A stretch of 14,548 nucleotides of DNA from Deltaproteobacteria bacterium. Lineage in GTDB: Bacteria; Desulfobacterota; WTBG01. Shown here piece by piece: positions 12,473-14,548 of this stretch. The notes beneath the pieces are model-generated. The model saw nothing but the letters and a program-made list of their open reading frames with translations. It made no database searches and had not been told where the DNA came from. The number at the start of each line of letters is the position of its first letter. Within the stretch, counting starts at the first letter, position 1. The DNA lies in contig WTBG01000170.1 in assembly GCA_013139225.1 (NCBI GenBank), positions 1 through 14,548 of the forward strand, written 5' to 3'. Made by a program: the position numbers and the translations under genes.

Positions 12473-14506
12473 ATGTACAATCATCTTGTCATAAATAGCA
12501 CTTCATTAAAGAACAAACAACAACTTACAGAGGAACTTCTTTGTCTCATGCTCAAGACGCAGAGCAAGATTGGAATATCTATCACACTATTGCTGTTTTT
12601 GTCATTAGGATTATGCTATAGCTATTACACTCCCTTGTGGAATCCACCAGATGAAGAACGGCATTTCGCTTACTGCGAGTACATTGCACAGAATCACAAA
12701 TTACCTGAGTACCGATCAGACCTTGAAAAAAACATTGTTGGTTTGGCATTCCACCCACCGCTATACTACCTGATTGGCTCACTCTTTTGCAAAGATGACG
12801 GAAGGCTGCTGGAAGAAGAAATTACTGTCAATGACGGGCCGGGTTTCATAACCATAGTGCACCCAAAGGAAGGAATAGAGTTTCCTTATTCAGGGAAGGC
12901 CAGAAGCGCTCATCTGCTCAGGCTTTTCTCACTTGCCTTGAGCGCATTGACTATATATTTCATTTACTTGTTGGTTCTGAAAATCTTTCCCGGCGAAATG
13001 ATTCTTGCCTCAGTTACCGCACTTTTTGTTGCTACCATCCCTCAATTCTTGCATGTCTCTGCATCCATTTCAAATGATAACATAGCTACAACTTTCTCCA
13101 CTGCATATCTTCTATCACTCCTTTATTATTTAGAAAACCCTTTTAAGCTTGTTCGACTGAGTATAAGCGGAATACTACTGGGTTTCTGTCTCTTGTCAAA
13201 ATCATCCACCCTTTTCTATTTGCCAGTAACGATATGCATCATTATCTGGATCTGCTTCCGGCGTAGAAAAAACCCTGTAATGAGCCTTTTTGTTATTTTA
13301 TGTATGGTGTCCCTTGTAGCAGGGTGGTGGTATTTACGTAACTGGTCAGTCTCAAATGATCCCCTGCTAACCAAAACAGTAGTAGCTCTCAACCCCTGGT
13401 TTCTACGACTCACCCATCCCTCTCTCAGTGATTGGCAAACAATAGCAGACCAAACCTTTACCTCTTTCTTTGGGTATTTTGGAGCATTGCAATTTTCTAT
13501 CCAGAAATTCCACCTTCTCATATATGGAGGAATCATACTGTTTGGAATCATCGGGTTTTGTTATTTATTAGTAAAAAGGATGCTAACGGTGTATCAAAGT
13601 AAAGCACTTGGAATTTGCTTCCTCTCATTTCTGGGAGGAGTAGGCATGTTTATCTTTCTCAATACAAAGTATGTTGGATTATCTATGGGCAGATATCTCT
13701 TTATAGTAATTGCTCCTATTGCCATACTAACGTTTGTGGGGTTTCGATCTCTGTTAACACCACGTTGGAGAAATCCTGTGTTAATAGCACTTTCAATCTT
13801 GTTGATCATTCTTAACCTGGATCTGCTTTTCAGGGTGATTAAGCCGGCATATGTTGAAACTTCCTTAGTGGAGGGAGTGGATCAGCCTGGGTTTTGCTGT
13901 CCGTCGGCTGAAATTAAGAGGGACACTACCATTGCACAAACATTTGTTTCGCCAAGCGATAACTTATGTGCCATTCGGGTGATGTTTTCCTCTCTCAACA
14001 AACCGAAATGTGGCGAGATAATCTTTGTTCTCATGGAAGGAAGAAACACAGAAAAAGTGCTTCGCCAGATAAAGCTACCTCTTAGAGAAATCAATGATTT
14101 TACACAACACTTTTTCATCTTCCCCCCCATCAAGCATTCTATGGGCAAAGAGTACACGTTCTGTTTCAGCTCCCCAACTATATCAACTGAAAATGGAGTA
14201 TCCTTATGGTATGAATCGAGCGAGGGTTACTCAGGAGGAAGAATGATAGTAAATGGTGAACCTACTATCGGGGATTTGTACTTCACCGCATACCATTTCA
14301 CTGGTGAACATCCAAAGACAGATTGGCAGGGTAGAAGGAAGATAGTAATTAAGCAAGGACAGTATATTACCATACGTGAGTTCCAACTATATCACGAAAG
14401 ATCGAAGGAGTTCAGGATAAAGACTAAAACCCATGAGAAAATAAACCGTGCTCAAAAGGCATTGAAAAATAGAAAATTCCTGGTAAGTGGAAATAATAAT
14501 GCGTAA
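12473..14506 (+). CDS. DUF2142-type GT-C membrane glycosyltransferase with extracytoplasmic domain
   Basis: This protein of 677 residues starts with a membrane segment (about 33-52) and then a large outer loop with WNPPDEERHFAYCEYIAQ (56-73) and AFHPPLYYLIGSLF (92-105). The Asp60-Glu61 pair and HPPLYY resemble the loop motifs of GT-C transferases that use polyprenyl-phosphate sugars. About ten more hydrophobic segments run to residue 445. Residues about 460-615 form a soluble beta-rich domain (TFVSPSDNLCAIRVMFSS, SMGKEYTFCFSSP, GVSLWYESSEGYSGG) outside the cell, as in several DUF2142 relatives. The basic tail has TIREFQ and EKINR. Residue 26 (ATG 12548), with AGGA 13 nt before it, may be the true start because the membrane segment follows closely. 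It probably uses the product of the DPM-like enzyme. Confidence 0.75.
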   Translation: MYNHLVINSTSLKNKQQLTEELLCLMLKTQSKIGISITLLLFLSLGLCYSYYTPLWNPPDEERHFAYCEYIAQNHKLPEYRSDLEKNIVGLAFHPPLYYLIGSLFCKDDGRLLEEEITVNDGPGFITIVHPKEGIEFPYSGKARSAHLLRLFSLALSALTIYFIYLLVLKIFPGEMILASVTALFVATIPQFLHVSASISNDNIATTFSTAYLLSLLYYLENPFKLVRLSISGILLGFCLLSKSSTLFYLPVTICIIIWICFRRRKNPVMSLFVILCMVSLVAGWWYLRNWSVSNDPLLTKTVVALNPWFLRLTHPSLSDWQTIADQTFTSFFGYFGALQFSIQKFHLLIYGGIILFGIIGFCYLLVKRMLTVYQSKALGICFLSFLGGVGMFIFLNTKYVGLSMGRYLFIVIAPIAILTFVGFRSLLTPRWRNPVLIALSILLIILNLDLLFRVIKPAYVETSLVEGVDQPGFCCPSAEIKRDTTIAQTFVSPSDNLCAIRVMFSSLNKPKCGEIIFVLMEGRNTEKVLRQIKLPLREINDFTQHFFIFPPIKHSMGKEYTFCFSSPTISTENGVSLWYESSEGYSGGRMIVNGEPTIGDLYFTAYHFTGEHPKTDWQGRRKIVIKQGQYITIREFQLYHERSKEFRIKTKTHEKINRAQKALKNRKFLVSGNNNA

Positions 14507-14548
14507 CAATATTATTCTCATTTCCATAATTTTAATTATCTACATTCC
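14499..14548 (+). CDS. N-terminus of a membrane or exported protein (runs off right edge)
   Basis: ATG 14499 overlaps the last codons of the preceding gene (stop 14504-14506) and opens MRNNIILISIILIIYI, a short basic start followed by a strongly hydrophobic stretch. This is a signal peptide or first membrane segment, as expected for another glycosyltransferase, polymerase or flippase of the locus. Only 16 codons are present, so the family cannot be told. The upstream GGTAAGTGGA is a weak ribosome binding site. Confidence 0.6.
   Translation, partial: MRNNIILISIILIIYI

Noticed and set aside
1..14548. CRISPR array, tRNA, rRNA or prophage genes
   Set aside because: No regularly spaced direct repeats, cloverleaf, rRNA segment or phage protein was found on either strand.

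Overview
The window is about 14.5 kb of a surface-glycan (exopolysaccharide, O-antigen or capsule type) biosynthesis region from a Gram-negative-like bacterium of moderate to low GC. It holds three glycosyltransferases of family 2, one of family 4, a membrane-embedded DUF2142/GT-C-type transferase, an acyltransferase, a FemAB-like GNAT protein, two small-molecule methyltransferases, a sulfatase-fold hydrolase or phosphotransferase and two radical SAM enzymes. No flippase, polymerase, ABC exporter or nucleotide-sugar enzyme is visible, so this is the middle of a larger locus. Style and GC would suit anaerobic lineages such as Planctomycetota (Brocadiales), Omnitrophota, Nitrospirota or Desulfobacterota, but the sequence does not fix the taxon.

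Layout. (1) 1-275, minus: the N-terminal part of a PilZ c-di-GMP-binding protein running off the left edge. (2) 276-949: no protein gene. It holds a GC-richer element of 391 bp (457-847) bounded by 23-bp inverted repeats that match at 22 of 23 positions and packed with hairpins. A good sigma70-type promoter follows at 862-890. (3) 950-8510, plus: FemAB-like protein, hexapeptide acyltransferase, methyltransferase, GT4, GT2, a degraded gene remnant, sulfatase-fold protein, and a B12-type radical SAM protein. (4) 8562-11372, minus: a tightly coupled set transcribed as SPASM radical SAM, then GT2 (DPM-like), then GT2 with membrane tail, with overlaps of 8 and 1 nt. (5) 11373-11759: divergent intergenic region holding a second degraded coding remnant on the minus strand. 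(6) 11760-14506, plus: a very AT-rich methyltransferase and a DUF2142-type membrane glycosyltransferase with an extracytoplasmic beta-rich domain, then the first codons of a membrane protein running off the right edge.

How the genes may work together (inference): the GT2/GT4 enzymes and the DPM-like GT2 would build or prime lipid-linked glycans at the inner membrane. The acyltransferase and methyltransferases would decorate sugars. The sulfatase-fold and DUF2142 proteins act on the outer face of the membrane with lipid-linked donors or polymers. The FemAB-like protein adds an aminoacyl or acyl group. The PilZ gene next door would fit c-di-GMP control of surface polysaccharide, but it is on the opposite strand.

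Most worth a second look: the inverted-repeat-bounded hairpin element at 457-847; two decayed coding fragments (about 5425-5586, resembling an ILEI/FAM3-type domain, and 11387-11582, whose end resembles the C-terminus of the membrane transferase at 12473-14506); the unusual active-site residues of the acyltransferase and sulfatase-fold protein; and the AT-rich methyltransferase.
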